Assembly (NCBI RefSeq): GCF_002017875.1
Contig: NZ_MUFV01000004.1
Span: forward strand, 1 to 64,000
Direction of reading: 5' to 3'
Origin: Deinococcus sp. LM3
GTDB lineage: Bacteria; Deinococcota; Deinococci; Deinococcales; Deinococcaceae
DNA length: 64,000 nt
The notes below the pieces were generated by a model. It made no database searches. It saw nothing but the letters and a program-made list of their open reading frames with translations, and was not told the DNA's origin. A program made the position numbers and the translations under genes. How positions within the stretch are numbered: the stretch's first letter is position 1; every line of letters starts with the position of its first letter. Positions 52,618-61,469 of this stretch are shown piece by piece.

Positions 52618-53654
52618 ACCGTCACTCCCATACGTGCCCCATCGGGCAGAGTGTCATAGAAGATGGCGTGCGCGGCTTGCATCGCTGCCATGGCGCCGCC
52701 TGCTACCGCAAACGCGATCTGGTTGCCCTTTGTGATGTCGCCGCAGGCGTAGACGCCAGGTACGGTCGTCATCTGCTGTGCGTCGACCGTGATCCCATGT
52801 TGGGCGATCTCGCAGCCGATCTGCTCCGCCAGGGTCGCGCGCAGCTCTCTCTGCCCGTGCGCGTAGAGCACGTCCCGATTCAGCGTCAGGCCGCTCTCGA
52901 ATGTGAGTATCACCCCACCCCCATCCCGGCCATCCACGCGGATCAGGGGTTCTTCAATGAGTGTCACGCCCCGCTCGTGCAGCAGCGCGCGGTGTTCCTC
53001 GGAGAGGTCCGCCGGGCGGTCAGTGCAGACCAGGACGTCCCACGTGATCTTCTGGTGATACAGCACCGTTTGGACGCCGCCCAGGCCGCTTAAGCCTGGC
53101 ATGTACAGCGCGATCTGCCCGCCCCTGAGCTCCCATCCGTAGCAGTAAGGGCAATGGTGCACGCCTCTCCCCCACTGCTCCCGCAGCCCGGCAGGTGTCT
53201 CGGGCAGCACATCCCTCACCCCGGTCGCCAGGATGACCTTCCGGGCCCGCATGGTCTCACCCGTCGAGAGTGTCGCGGTGAAGTTTCCGTTCTGTCCAGT
53301 CAGTGCAGTGACTTCCGCCTCGAGCACTGGGAAGTCATATGGACGCAGGTCATCCCGAGCAGCGGCCAGGATTGCCGCTGGGCTCTGCCGGTCGTGGGCG
53401 AACACTCCACCTGCATGTGGGCTGGGCGCGCTCCGGCTCGGCCCCCTCGTAATCAGGAGGCCACGCTTCAGACCGCGCGCCGTGTAGAGCGCGGCACTCA
53501 AGCCTGCGAAGCCGCCACCTACGATCAGGACGTCCAGGAGGTCGGTGGCTGGGTGAGGGGCGGAGTCCTCGGGGGTGTCGGTATCTGCTGTTGTGATGAG
53601 GTGGTCGGTCAGCAGGGCGACTTGCTCCAGATTCGCCTGGTCGTGCGGGGACAT
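52614..53654 (-). CDS. Thioredoxin-reductase-like flavoprotein
   Basis: A 346-aa FAD/NAD(P) oxidoreductase. It has an unusual ~35-residue N-terminal extension, the FAD site VLIVGGGFAGLSAALYTARG, the redox-active CPYC (HHCPYCYGWELRG), a degenerate NADPH loop (PGLSGLGGVQ) and the FAD end VPGVYACGDITKGNQIAFAVAGG. Class resembles bacterial TrxB-like disulfide reductases. The start ATG 53654 is chosen; 53666 is an alternative. Confidence 0.8.
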   Translation of the reverse strand: MSPHDQANLEQVALLTDHLITTADTDTPEDSAPHPATDLLDVLIVGGGFAGLSAALYTARGLKRGLLITRGPSRSAPSPHAGGVFAHDRQSPAAILAAARDDLRPYDFPVLEAEVTALTGQNGNFTATLSTGETMRARKVILATGVRDVLPETPAGLREQWGRGVHHCPYCYGWELRGGQIALYMPGLSGLGGVQTVLYHQKITWDVLVCTDRPADLSEEHRALLHERGVTLIEEPLIRVDGRDGGGVILTFESGLTLNRDVLYAHGQRELRATLAEQIGCEIAQHGITVDAQQMTTVPGVYACGDITKGNQIAFAVAGGAMAAMQAAHAIFYDTLPDGARMGVTV

Positions 53655-53785
53655 GCCGCGCAGCATGTCATACGGAGGCACCCGCGAATGCCACAGGTGT
53701 GTCGGGATGAACCCACAGTGGGTTTCTAGACGAACACCCCATTCGCGTGACAGACGCGAACGGGGTGCTGGATGCAAACGGTGCG

Positions 53786-54148
53786 CTATTGAGCGCCGTG
53801 GCGGATGCTCAGGCCGGCGGCCACGATGGCCAAGAGTGTGCCGTACACCCCGATTGCCGCGATGCCGATCGCAGCAGCGACGGGGATGATGACGGCGGCG
53901 AGCAGGCTCATGTAGTGCGCGCGCGCGCGGAGCCAGCCATTGAGTGAGGTACCTCCAAACGGAACGCCTCGAACGTACGCGACAGCGGTAAGCGCAGCGA
54001 AAATCGCGCTGTATCCCACTGTGGGGTATACGTCGCTGCTCAGCCCCAACGTGGCGATCCACAGGATCGCCATGATGGCCTCTGCGCATGCCAGGACGGC
54101 AAAAATCACCACGTAGGGGCTCAGGCGATTACGAATTGGTACTGTCAT
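53786..54148 (-). CDS. Small membrane protein with four helices
   Basis: A 120-aa protein of four hydrophobic segments with a short polar loop RGVPFGGTSLNGWLRARAHYM. No family recognised. Separated from the flavoprotein gene by about 130 bases. Confidence 0.6.
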   Translation of the reverse strand: MTVPIRNRLSPYVVIFAVLACAEAIMAILWIATLGLSSDVYPTVGYSAIFAALTAVAYVRGVPFGGTSLNGWLRARAHYMSLLAAVIIPVAAAIGIAAIGVYGTLLAIVAAGLSIRHGAQ

Positions 54149-54356
54149 GCCTCAGTTTGCCACGCCAGATTGCCGGCGATATGCCCACATGAGCAACCGG
54201 GTTTTCGTGGCACAGCGACGGGGTCATGATGACGGCGTTCCAGCCCCGTTGGATGACGTACGTCACCGGATAGTGGCCTGCATTTCAGAGCGAAAAAGAG
54301 ACAGGAGCGCGCAGGTCCCATCCCCTGTTCAGCCTAGCAGCAAGGACCCGAAGGGC

Positions 54357-54659
54357 TCAGCTGACACCCACCATGGGCTGTGCCGGGAGTTCCATAGGGT
54401 CAACCCATTCCAGGTGGATGATTGTTGCTCCAACCTGCTGAGCCGAGAGGTGGAGCCCCTGCTCAAAAGGGAGATCTGTGTTCCATGCCAAGCGTTCGGA
54501 GAGGGCGGCGAGGACCGGTGCGGGCTGTCGCTGCTGCCACGTGCCGTCTTCAACATTCAGGGTGACGCGTTGTCCAGTCCCCAGGAGGAACACCACCTGG
54601 ATCAGACGAGTGGCTTCACGGTCACGAACGGCGGTCTTTGGACTCAGCACTCCGCACAC
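54357..54659 (-). CDS. Hypothetical protein
   Basis: A 100-aa frame (VVFLLGTGQRVTLNVEDGTWQQRQ; ALSERLAWNTDLPFEQGLH). Mixed charge and no membrane helix. Possibly real, since its codon use and amino-acid mix are protein-like and the opposite strand is not. Confidence 0.4.
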   Translation of the reverse strand: MCGVLSPKTAVRDREATRLIQVVFLLGTGQRVTLNVEDGTWQQRQPAPVLAALSERLAWNTDLPFEQGLHLSAQQVGATIIHLEWVDPMELPAQPMVGVS

Positions 54660-54920
54660 GGATCAGCCTGCTCAACATCTAGGCACTCCGGGCAGATGGA
54701 TTGCTCGCGACGTGCAGGACTGGCTACTTGACCGGTGAGCACAGCCGGCGTGGGAATGGGTGACGAGTCCAGGAGTTGTGGGGGCACCTGATGAGTGTAC
54801 TGGCACCTCCTCACGCCCGCACGTGCATCTGCCAGACAGTGCCGCGGGCGGAGGAAGGGAGCAAACTGATTGGCACGCTGAATCCTGACCGCGTTGGATT
54901 CTGCCTTGAGCAGAATCGGC

Positions 54921-54933
54921 TAAACTGGCGGTG
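54921..54933 (+). promoter_or_regulatory. Leaderless-type -10 for recQ
   Basis: TAAACT (54921-54926) ends 7 bases before the ATG at 54934, the spacing seen at the M3 peptidase start. No clear -35. Confidence 0.4.
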
Positions 54934-57663
54934 ATGACGGGGGATGTGCTCACCCAGGCGCGGGATATCCTGCAGCGGATCTGGGGATATGACGACTTTC
55001 GCGGGACGCAGGGCGATATCGTCCGCACGGTCGCGAGCGGTCAGCACGCCATGGTCCTCATGCCCACGGGTGGCGGGAAGAGCCTGTGCTATCAGGTGCC
55101 CAGTCTGGTGCGCCCTGGCGTGGGCATCGTGGTCTCGCCGCTGATCGCCCTCATGAAGGATCAGGTGGATACCCTGCGGCAGCTCGGCGTGCGAGCGGCA
55201 TACCTGAATTCCACCCTGGCCCCATCTGCTGCCCGTGCCGTAGAACACGCGGTGCAACATGGGCAACTCGACCTCCTGTACATCGCGCCGGAACGCCTCT
55301 TGCTGCCACGCACCCTGGAACTGCTCCACCAGGCGCCGATCGCGTTGTTCGCCGTGGACGAGGCGCACTGCGTGTCCCAGTGGGGTCACGATTTCCGCCC
55401 GGAGTACCAGCAACTCAGCGTCCTGGTCCGCGAGTTCCCTGACATCCCCCGCCTTGCCCTGACGGCCACTGCCGATGACCGCACCCGCGCAGATATTCGC
55501 CGCGTGCTGGGCCTGGAGGACGCCTCTGAATTCCTCTCCAGTTTCGACCGCCCGAACATCCAGTACCGGGTGGCCCCCAAGGAGCAGCCCAAAGAGCAGC
55601 TGCTGGACTTTATTCAGGCTGAACACCAGGGGGATGCGGGCGTCGTGTACTGCTTGTCCCGGAAGTCCGTCGAGGACACTGCAAAGTGGCTGCAAGAGCA
55701 GGGCCTGCCGGTGGTGGCCTACCATGCGGGACTGTCCCAGGAGGAGCGGAGCCGCGCGCAGGAGCGCTTCCTGAATGACGAGGGCGTGATTGTGGTGGCA
55801 ACCGTCGCGTTCGGCATGGGCATCGACAAACCCAACGTGCGCTTCGTCGCGCACCTTGATCTGCCCAAGAGCATGGAAGGGTACTACCAGGAGACCGGCC
55901 GCGCCGGACGCGACGGGCTGCCCAGCACCGCCTGGATGGTGTACGGCCTCGCGGACGTCGTGAACGTCCGCCGGATGCTCACCGACAGCGACGCCCCGCC
56001 GGACATCAAGCGAGTGGAGGCGGGAAAACTCGACGCGCTCCTGACGTACTGCGAGACGGCCGCGTGCCGCCGGGAAGTCCTCCTGGCGTACTTCGGGGAG
56101 GATCACCCTGGCCCGTGCGGGAACTGCGACACCTGCCTGAACCCGCCCATCGTGCGGGACATGACCCGGGAGGCGCAGATGGCCCTGTCTGCGGCCGTGC
56201 GCACCGGGAATAGGTACGGGGCGGCGTACCTCACGGACATCCTGATGGGCAAGGACAACGACAAGAACCGGCGGCATCGGTCCCTGCCCACGTACGGTAT
56301 CGGGAAGGACCACGGGTTACGGGTGTGGCGGAGCGTGCTGCGCCAGCTCGTCAGCCTGGGGTACCTCACGGCGGGCCCGCACAACGGGCTGACGACCACG
56401 GCCAAAGCCCGGTCAATCCTGGCGGGCACGGCGCCGCTGCTGCTGCGCGAGGACACACTCGTGGTGCGGACGCCCAAACGGGTGAGGGACGCGGCACGGG
56501 TGGCGCAGGCCGTCATCGGAGATGAGGACCGGCCGCTATTCCTGGCGTTACGCGCGTGGCGGGCTGAGCGCGCCGCGCAGCTGGGCGTCCCGCCGTACGT
56601 GGTGTTCAGTGACACGGCCCTGAAGGCCATTGCGGAACTGCGGCCCGGCAGTCTGCACACCCTTGGCACCGTTCGTGGCATTGGGGAGCGGCGTCTGGCG
56701 CAGTACGGGCTGGAAGTCTTGCAGGTGATCCGGGATGGCGTGCATGAGGCGGCGCCGCGCCCGCTAGGTACCGTGCAGGCCCATGAGTTCGGTCTGACGC
56801 CCATTCGGAGCGTGCGGCCAGGCCCAGGTCTGCCCGCACGGCCCAGTGACTCCGTCCGATCTATGGAGCGCCCGCTCGACGTCGTGCCGCCTACTGGTGA
56901 TGATGTGGCGATGGCAACGGCGCCAGTGGTCCGGAGGCCAGAAGTCGTGGACATCCTCCACGTCGACGAGGTAACGCCGCGTCCTGCTGAAGTTCAGCCC
57001 GACGCACTCGGGGCGTCACTCGCCGACGAGGGGATCACGACGGCGCTGAGTTCACTGCGCCGGGATCTGGCCCGTGAGACGGGATACGCGGCGTACCTCA
57101 TCTTCCCGAACGCGACGCTGGCCGCACTCGCTGAACGTCGCCCGCGAACTATGGCGGACTTTGGCGGCATCGCTGGATTGGGACCGAAGCGGATTGAAGC
57201 GTACGGGGAACGCATCCTGGCGACCATTGAGAACGCCGTGCGCTCGTCGGGGAACCCTATCCAACCAACGGCGTTACCGGATGTGGACGTGCAGAACAGC
57301 GCACCTCCCCCTCTTGCCGCCGACCTGATCTCGATTCCGCCACTCGCTCAGGTGCCCGAGCTCGCCATTGAGCATCCTGCGGGGCCCGTGCTGCCTCCGG
57401 TGGCCGAGCTGCGCCCTCGGACGGCCGCTGAACTGCTGGAACAGGTGCGGGTCGCGATTGAAGGGGACGGTGGCCTTCTGGCCGTGCTGGAAGAACTTGC
57501 TGCTCTGCCTGAGATGGTGGGCGGTCTTGATCCGGAGCAGGCGAGAAGCGTGCTGGAGCCGCTGGATGACGCGCGGGGTTTGCTGGGCACGCTGGTGGTG
57601 CTGCACAAGAGAGCGCGGCGGCAGCAGGCCGCACGCCCCGAGGGTGAGCCGTCAGAGGTCTGA
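54934..57663 (+). CDS. recQ: RecQ family ATP-dependent DNA helicase
   Basis: A 909-aa helicase. Motifs: 0 region YDDFRGTQGDIVR, Walker A PTGGGKSLCYQVPS, II VDEAHCVSQWGHDFRP, III LALTATADDRT, IV VVYCLSRKSVEDTA, V VATVAFGMGIDKPNVR, VI YYQETGRAGRDG, then the zinc domain (CETAACRREVLLAYFGED..CGNCDTC). Two C-terminal HRDC domains (about 525-600 and 700-775; AQLGVPPYVVFSD and ETGYAAYLIFPN) are followed by a unique acidic tail. Multiple HRDC domains are typical of Deinococcus RecQ, where three are known. Functions in recombinational repair. Confidence 0.93.
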   Translation: MTGDVLTQARDILQRIWGYDDFRGTQGDIVRTVASGQHAMVLMPTGGGKSLCYQVPSLVRPGVGIVVSPLIALMKDQVDTLRQLGVRAAYLNSTLAPSAARAVEHAVQHGQLDLLYIAPERLLLPRTLELLHQAPIALFAVDEAHCVSQWGHDFRPEYQQLSVLVREFPDIPRLALTATADDRTRADIRRVLGLEDASEFLSSFDRPNIQYRVAPKEQPKEQLLDFIQAEHQGDAGVVYCLSRKSVEDTAKWLQEQGLPVVAYHAGLSQEERSRAQERFLNDEGVIVVATVAFGMGIDKPNVRFVAHLDLPKSMEGYYQETGRAGRDGLPSTAWMVYGLADVVNVRRMLTDSDAPPDIKRVEAGKLDALLTYCETAACRREVLLAYFGEDHPGPCGNCDTCLNPPIVRDMTREAQMALSAAVRTGNRYGAAYLTDILMGKDNDKNRRHRSLPTYGIGKDHGLRVWRSVLRQLVSLGYLTAGPHNGLTTTAKARSILAGTAPLLLREDTLVVRTPKRVRDAARVAQAVIGDEDRPLFLALRAWRAERAAQLGVPPYVVFSDTALKAIAELRPGSLHTLGTVRGIGERRLAQYGLEVLQVIRDGVHEAAPRPLGTVQAHEFGLTPIRSVRPGPGLPARPSDSVRSMERPLDVVPPTGDDVAMATAPVVRRPEVVDILHVDEVTPRPAEVQPDALGASLADEGITTALSSLRRDLARETGYAAYLIFPNATLAALAERRPRTMADFGGIAGLGPKRIEAYGERILATIENAVRSSGNPIQPTALPDVDVQNSAPPPLAADLISIPPLAQVPELAIEHPAGPVLPPVAELRPRTAAELLEQVRVAIEGDGGLLAVLEELAALPEMVGGLDPEQARSVLEPLDDARGLLGTLVVLHKRARRQQAARPEGEPSEV

Positions 57664-57745
57664 GGCATGTGCGGCAGCAGTGACTTCGGTCGGGCAGTAC
57701 CCTCAGACCCACGGCCAGGGCGCTGCCCGACCCAAAGGAGGCCGC

Positions 57746-57769
57746 ATGATCTGCCCCGAGTGCATCTGA
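57746..57769 (+). CDS. Possible 7-aa leader peptide (MICPECI)
   Basis: A 7-codon frame ATG..TGA with an excellent ribosome-binding site (AAAGGAGGCCGC, 5 bases from ATG). It has two Cys codons and lies just upstream of a hairpin and of nucS. Could be a translated attenuation leader, or chance. Confidence 0.3.
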   Translation: MICPECI

Positions 57770-57789
57770 ACACCCTCAATCGTGACCGC

Positions 57790-57825
57790 ACGCGGCCAGT
57801 ACCCATAGTCGGGTGCGGGCCGCGT
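57790..57825 (+). terminator. Hairpin between recQ and nucS
   Basis: ACGCGGCC (57790-57797) pairs with GGCCGCGT (57818-57825). An inner ACCC/GGGT pair extends the stem. It is followed by CTTCGTTTC, with only a weak T-run. Candidate recQ terminator or nucS attenuator. Confidence 0.5.
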
Positions 57826-57890
57826 CTTCGTTTCAGTCGAATGCGCCTCGGACCACGGCAGGCCGCTTGTGTCCCCGTCAAACTGGCTCC

Positions 57891-58667
57891 ATGATCCGCG
57901 AGCAACTCACAGCGCCGTCCCCGCAGGACCTCGCGGCGTTCCTCAACCGCCATACGCGCACCCGCGACTGTCTGATCCAGGTGGCGGGGCTGGCCGAGGT
58001 CACCTACCTGGGTCGCGCAGCCAGTACGGCCGATCTGGGGACATACTTGGTGCTGATCAAGCAGGATGGCAGTCTGCAGATCCATCACCCGACTGGCATC
58101 AAGCCGATGAACTGGCAACCGAAAACAGACCGCATCACAGCGGAAGTCGCGGAGGACGTGTGTATGTTGCTGGCTTCCCGGCGGAGTCCGGAGGAGCTGG
58201 TGCAGGTGGTGTTCCTGGAACCGCAGGTGGCTCTCGCGTTGGAACTCGCGCAGGCTGGGGGGTTCGTGCTGAAGGGGTCTGAAGCGCAGATGCAGCAGGC
58301 GTTGGCGGATCACCCGGAGTTGATCGAGCCCGGTCTGCGCGTGCTGAACCGGGAGTTGATGGTGGAGTCCGGCGGTATCGACCTGTACGCGCAAGACGCG
58401 CAGGGCCGCTATGTGGTCGTCGAACTCAAACGCGGCCGCGCGACCCAGCACGCCGTGTCCCAACTGGCCCGGTACGTTCGGTCCGTGCAGCAGACCGTCG
58501 GCAATCGGGCGACCGTGCGGGGCATCCTGGCTGCGCCGTCCATCACGGCGCCCGCGCGCCTGGAACTGGAGAACCGTGGGCTGGAATTCCGCGAGATCTC
58601 CGCGCTCCCCGAGCAGGCGGCCAGTGCCCTGCCTGTGACCGCGCAGCCCTCCTTGTTTGGCCCCTGA
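57891..58667 (+). CDS. nucS: Endonuclease NucS/EndoMS
   Basis: A 258-aa protein. The N-terminal beta-domain opens MIREQLTAPSPQDLAAFLNR and includes KPMNWQPK. The nuclease half has the PD-(D/E)XK site MVESGGIDLYAQDAQGRYVVVELKRGR, with QLARYVRSV later and a short C-terminal clamp-binding-like end (QPSLFGP). NucS acts in mismatch correction and on branched DNA with the sliding clamp. Length is typical. Confidence 0.92.
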   Translation: MIREQLTAPSPQDLAAFLNRHTRTRDCLIQVAGLAEVTYLGRAASTADLGTYLVLIKQDGSLQIHHPTGIKPMNWQPKTDRITAEVAEDVCMLLASRRSPEELVQVVFLEPQVALALELAQAGGFVLKGSEAQMQQALADHPELIEPGLRVLNRELMVESGGIDLYAQDAQGRYVVVELKRGRATQHAVSQLARYVRSVQQTVGNRATVRGILAAPSITAPARLELENRGLEFREISALPEQAASALPVTAQPSLFGP

Positions 58668-58693
58668 CACGCCCCCGAGCACCCCACCAACGA

Positions 58694-58723
58694 CACGGGC
58701 ACGCGCCACTGCGCGTGCCCGTG
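58694..58723. terminator. Bidirectional terminator hairpin
   Basis: CACGGGCACGCG-ccactg-CGCGTGCCCGTG: perfect 12-bp stem and 6-base loop between convergent nucS (+) and the small secreted protein (-). Confidence 0.75.
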
Positions 58724-58738
58724 CAACTCATGGACCGA

Positions 58739-58909
58739 TCAGGGCTGGCAGATCGGGCAGTAGGACGACGGACTGACCGACGGCGTGATGAACGTGACGC
58801 TCTCGGTCGAGTACTCCAGGCCGTCCGCGGGCGGGTACACGGGGTACGCGCCGGCCACGCAGGCGAGAGTGGGAATCAGGGTCAGCAGAACAGTACGGAA
58901 CTTCTTCAT
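58739..58909 (-). CDS. Small secreted protein ending in CPICQP
   Basis: A 56-aa protein, MKKFRTVLLTLIPTLACVAGAYP (signal or lipoprotein-like leader), then a 34-aa tail ending SSYCPICQP. The GAGGTGATCC before ATG is a reasonable ribosome-binding site. It lies about 100 bases downstream of the last pilin, so it may share the operon. Unknown function; the C-x-x-C could be a disulfide or metal site. Confidence 0.55.
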   Translation of the reverse strand: MKKFRTVLLTLIPTLACVAGAYPVYPPADGLEYSTESVTFITPSVSPSSYCPICQP

Positions 58910-59010
58910 GGATCACCTCGAGGGGATGAGACGCGACGGGTGCGGGCGGACACGGCGGGCAGCGCGGGAGGCGCGCGACTCCGCACGCAGAGCGTGGGAC
59001 GGGGCATGGG

Positions 59011-59448
59011 TCAGTACGGGAAGAGGGTGTTCAGTCGGTCGCCGTTCGCCACGGGGTTGGGAGAAGTCAGCCAGTACCGGTAGAAGCCGGTGCCTCTGGG
59101 GTGGAAGGCTGTGAACGCGAAACTGACGTCGTTCGCGCCACTCATGAGGTACGCCGAGGTGGCGGCGGTGGGGGACGTGGCGTGCACGCCGACCTGCACG
59201 CCCGCGTCCTGGCACGCTTCCTTGACGTCCGGTCCCAGTTGCGCTGGATCGCTGGTGTAAGACCCGGTGCCCGCGCGGTACGGGATCTGCGCGGCGACGA
59301 TGGCCCGGCCGCACTGCTGGGCAGCCACGTTGTACGGTCGCTTCTGCGCGTCACTAAAGGTGGGGAGCAGGATGGCGGCGAGGACGCCAATGATGGCGAT
59401 CACCACGAGGAGTTCGATCAGGGTGAAACCTTGGGTGTGCTGGTTCAT
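59011..59448 (-). CDS. Short type IV pilin 1
   Basis: A 145-aa prepilin with leader MNQHTQG-FTLIELLVVIAIIGVLAA (cleavage Gly-Phe, Glu at +5), then LPTFSDAQKRP, QCGRAIV and a second Cys (KEACQDAG), and a C-terminal FHPRGTGFYRYW. Its own ribosome-binding site (AGGAG) lies 6 bases upstream. The frame also continues upstream without a stop into the coil described at 59449. Confidence 0.88.
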   Translation of the reverse strand: MNQHTQGFTLIELLVVIAIIGVLAAILLPTFSDAQKRPYNVAAQQCGRAIVAAQIPYRAGTGSYTSDPAQLGPDVKEACQDAGVQVGVHATSPTAATSAYLMSGANDVSFAFTAFHPRGTGFYRYWLTSPNPVANGDRLNTLFPY

Positions 59449-59679
59449 GGGGGGCTCCTGAGTCTGGGACTGGAGGTGCGTCACGCGCTGCGTTTCGCGG
59501 GTGATGTCCTGCAACTGGGTGTGCAGGTCCGCGTGGCGGCGTTGGAGGTTGACGTGCACGTCGGGGGTGGGGTGGGTGAGGGCGATGCGGGCGAGGTGGT
59601 CGAGTTCCAGGGCGACGCGGGTGAGGTCCTGGGTGAGCTGCGCATGGCGGTCATGCAGGACCCGGGGGTCGGGGCGCAT
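59449..59679 (-). CDS. Coiled-coil ORF fused in frame to pilin 1
   Basis: A 77-codon frame, ATG at 59679 overlapping the stop of pilin 2 (TGATG). Helical and charged, with no stop before pilin 1 (VLHDRHAQLTQDLTRVALELDHLARIALTH; VNLQRRHADLHTQLQDITRETQRVTHLQ). Translation would give a 222-aa coil-pilin fusion. Since the pilin has its own good ribosome-binding site, two products are possible. Confidence 0.5.
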
Positions 59680-60098
59680 CAGTAGGTGCTGTACTGGCGG
59701 AGTTTCCAGCCGTCGCCAGTGCTGGTGTAGTACGACGCGCTGCCCCGGCGGCTGTACACCCAGAAGTTGTAGTTGAGGGTGTCCGCGCCGATCGCGCCGT
59801 TCCCGGCCTGGCCGGTACCGGGCACGAATCCTGCGGCGTAACTCTGGACTTCCACGCCCGCGCACGCCTCGGTGACGTCAGCGCCCAGCGCGGCCGGGGA
59901 GGTCGCGTAGGTGCCCGTGCTGATCTTGTGGGTGGTCTGCGCGGTGATGATCGCCCGCCCGCACTGGACGGCGGCGGTGTCATGCGGTCTCTTCTGCGCA
60001 TTCGAGAAGGTGGGGAGCAGGATGGCGGCGAGGACGCCGATGATGGCGATGACGACGAGGAGTTCGATGAGGGTGAAGCCCTGTGTGCGATTGGTCAT
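59679..60098 (-). CDS. Short type IV pilin 2
   Basis: A 139-aa prepilin (MTNRTQG-FTLIELLVVIAI), QCGRAI, second Cys in TEACAGVEV, C-terminus YNFWVYSRRGSASYYTS. Its ATG overlaps the previous stop by 1 base. One of five paralogues with almost identical first 50 residues. Confidence 0.88.
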   Translation of the reverse strand: MTNRTQGFTLIELLVVIAIIGVLAAILLPTFSNAQKRPHDTAAVQCGRAIITAQTTHKISTGTYATSPAALGADVTEACAGVEVQSYAAGFVPGTGQAGNGAIGADTLNYNFWVYSRRGSASYYTSTGDGWKLRQYSTY

Positions 60099-60568
60099 CA
60101 GAGCCCCCAGGCGGACCAGCGGAGGAAGTAGAGTTTGCAGCCCTTCGGACCACAGAACGCATCGTCACTGTTGGAGGCGAACGCGCCGCTGCCCCGGCTG
60201 TTCGCCACGAAGAATGACGGGAGGCCTTTGCTGTCGAGGCTCGTGATGGCGTACTCGGCCCCGGCGGTGGAGGTGGGCACGGCGTACGGCATGACGCGCT
60301 GCCCCGCGCAGGCCTCGCGGACATCCGCGCCGAGGACGTCTGGGGAGAAGGGCGCGGCGGGGAGTGTGCCGCCGTTCCCGGCGCGGTACGCCACGGCGCC
60401 CGTGATGATGGCCCGGCCGCACTGGAGGGCGGCAGTGTCGTTGGGTTTTTTCTGCGCGTCACTGAAGGTGGGGAGCAGGATGGCGGCGAGGACGCCGATG
60501 ATGGCGATGACCACAAGGAGTTCTATGAGGGTGAAGCCCTGCGTGCGGTGGGATGCGGGTGTGTTCAT
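60098..60568 (-). CDS. Short type IV pilin 3
   Basis: A 156-aa prepilin (MNTPASHRTQG-FTLIELL), ALQCGRAI, second Cys in REACAGQR and two extra Cys near the end (DAFCGPKGCKLYF), so it probably forms a second disulfide loop. Start 60568 has AGGAGACTCAAC upstream. The longer frame above is not needed. Confidence 0.88.
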   Translation of the reverse strand: MNTPASHRTQGFTLIELLVVIAIIGVLAAILLPTFSDAQKKPNDTAALQCGRAIITGAVAYRAGNGGTLPAAPFSPDVLGADVREACAGQRVMPYAVPTSTAGAEYAITSLDSKGLPSFFVANSRGSGAFASNSDDAFCGPKGCKLYFLRWSAWGL

Positions 60569-60584
60569 GTTGAGTCTCCTGGGG

Positions 60585-61019
60585 TTACCAGCGGTAGAGG
60601 CGATTGAGGCGTTCACCGGTGCTGGGGGCGCTCTCCTGGTTGAAGAGGTAGTAGCCGGTGCCGCGCGGGTGGAAGACCTGGAAGGCGTAATTCGTGGCGC
60701 TTGTAGAAACCGCCTGACTCACGCCGGCGCCCGGGTTGTCGGCGCGGACGTTATTCAGCGCGACGCTGACACCTGCCGTGGTGCAGGACTCCTGCACGTC
60801 TGGGCCCATGTCCGTGAGCGCTGAGGCGTACGAACCGCGGGTGAGGTTGGCGGTGGCCTGGAACGCGACGATGGCCCGCCCGCACTGCAGGGCGGCGGTG
60901 TCGTTGGGTCGCTTCTGCGCGTCACTGAAGGTGGGCAGGAGGATGGCGGCGAGGACACCAATGATGGCGATGACCACGAGGAGCTCGATCAGGGTGAAGC
61001 CCTGGGTGCGGGTGTTCAT
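60585..61019 (-). CDS. Short type IV pilin 4
   Basis: A 144-aa prepilin (MNTRTQG-FTLIELLVVIAI), ALQCGRAIVAF, second Cys in QESCTTAG, FQVFHPRGTGYYLF end. Start overlaps the stop of pilin 5 by 4 bases. Confidence 0.88.
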   Translation of the reverse strand: MNTRTQGFTLIELLVVIAIIGVLAAILLPTFSDAQKRPNDTAALQCGRAIVAFQATANLTRGSYASALTDMGPDVQESCTTAGVSVALNNVRADNPGAGVSQAVSTSATNYAFQVFHPRGTGYYLFNQESAPSTGERLNRLYRW

Positions 61020-61468
61020 GGGGTCTCCTGGGGGGACCAGCGGTGGAGGTGGCCGAGCCGGTCACCGCTGGCCGCGCCACTCGGGGAGGTGTAGAGGTAG
61101 TAGCCGCTCCCACGGGGGTGGAACACCTGGAAGGCATAGGTGTTCGTGGTGGTGGCGACGGCCTGCGTGGTGGTGGCGTCGGGGGTACTGACCTGGGCGT
61201 TCGCTGGGGCGACCTGCACGCCGGTCGTGAGGCAGGCCGCTTTGACGTCGCGACTCATGTCGGTCAGGTCACTGACGTACCGGCCGAGCGTGAGGGGCGC
61301 GGTCGTCTCGAAGGTGACGATGGCCCGGCCGCACTTCAGGGCGGCCGTGTTGTACGGGCGCTGCCGCGCGCCGGTCACGCTGGGGAACAGCGCGGCCGCG
61401 AGCATGCCCAGGACGGCCATGACGAGCAGGATCTCGATGAGGGTGAAGCCGGGCGTTCTGGTCGGCAT
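61016..61468 (-). CDS. Short type IV pilin 5 (divergent)
   Basis: A 150-aa prepilin (MPTRTPG-FTLIEILLVMAVLGMLAAALFP), ALKCGRAIVTF, KAACLTTG, AFQVFHPRGSGYYLYT. The N-terminal helix differs from the other four, so it may be a minor pilin or initiator. It is the most upstream pilin, 1 base from the end of the 61470 gene. Confidence 0.88.
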   Translation of the reverse strand: MPTRTPGFTLIEILLVMAVLGMLAAALFPSVTGARQRPYNTAALKCGRAIVTFETTAPLTLGRYVSDLTDMSRDVKAACLTTGVQVAPANAQVSTPDATTTQAVATTTNTYAFQVFHPRGSGYYLYTSPSGAASGDRLGHLHRWSPQETP

Positions 61469-61469
61469 G

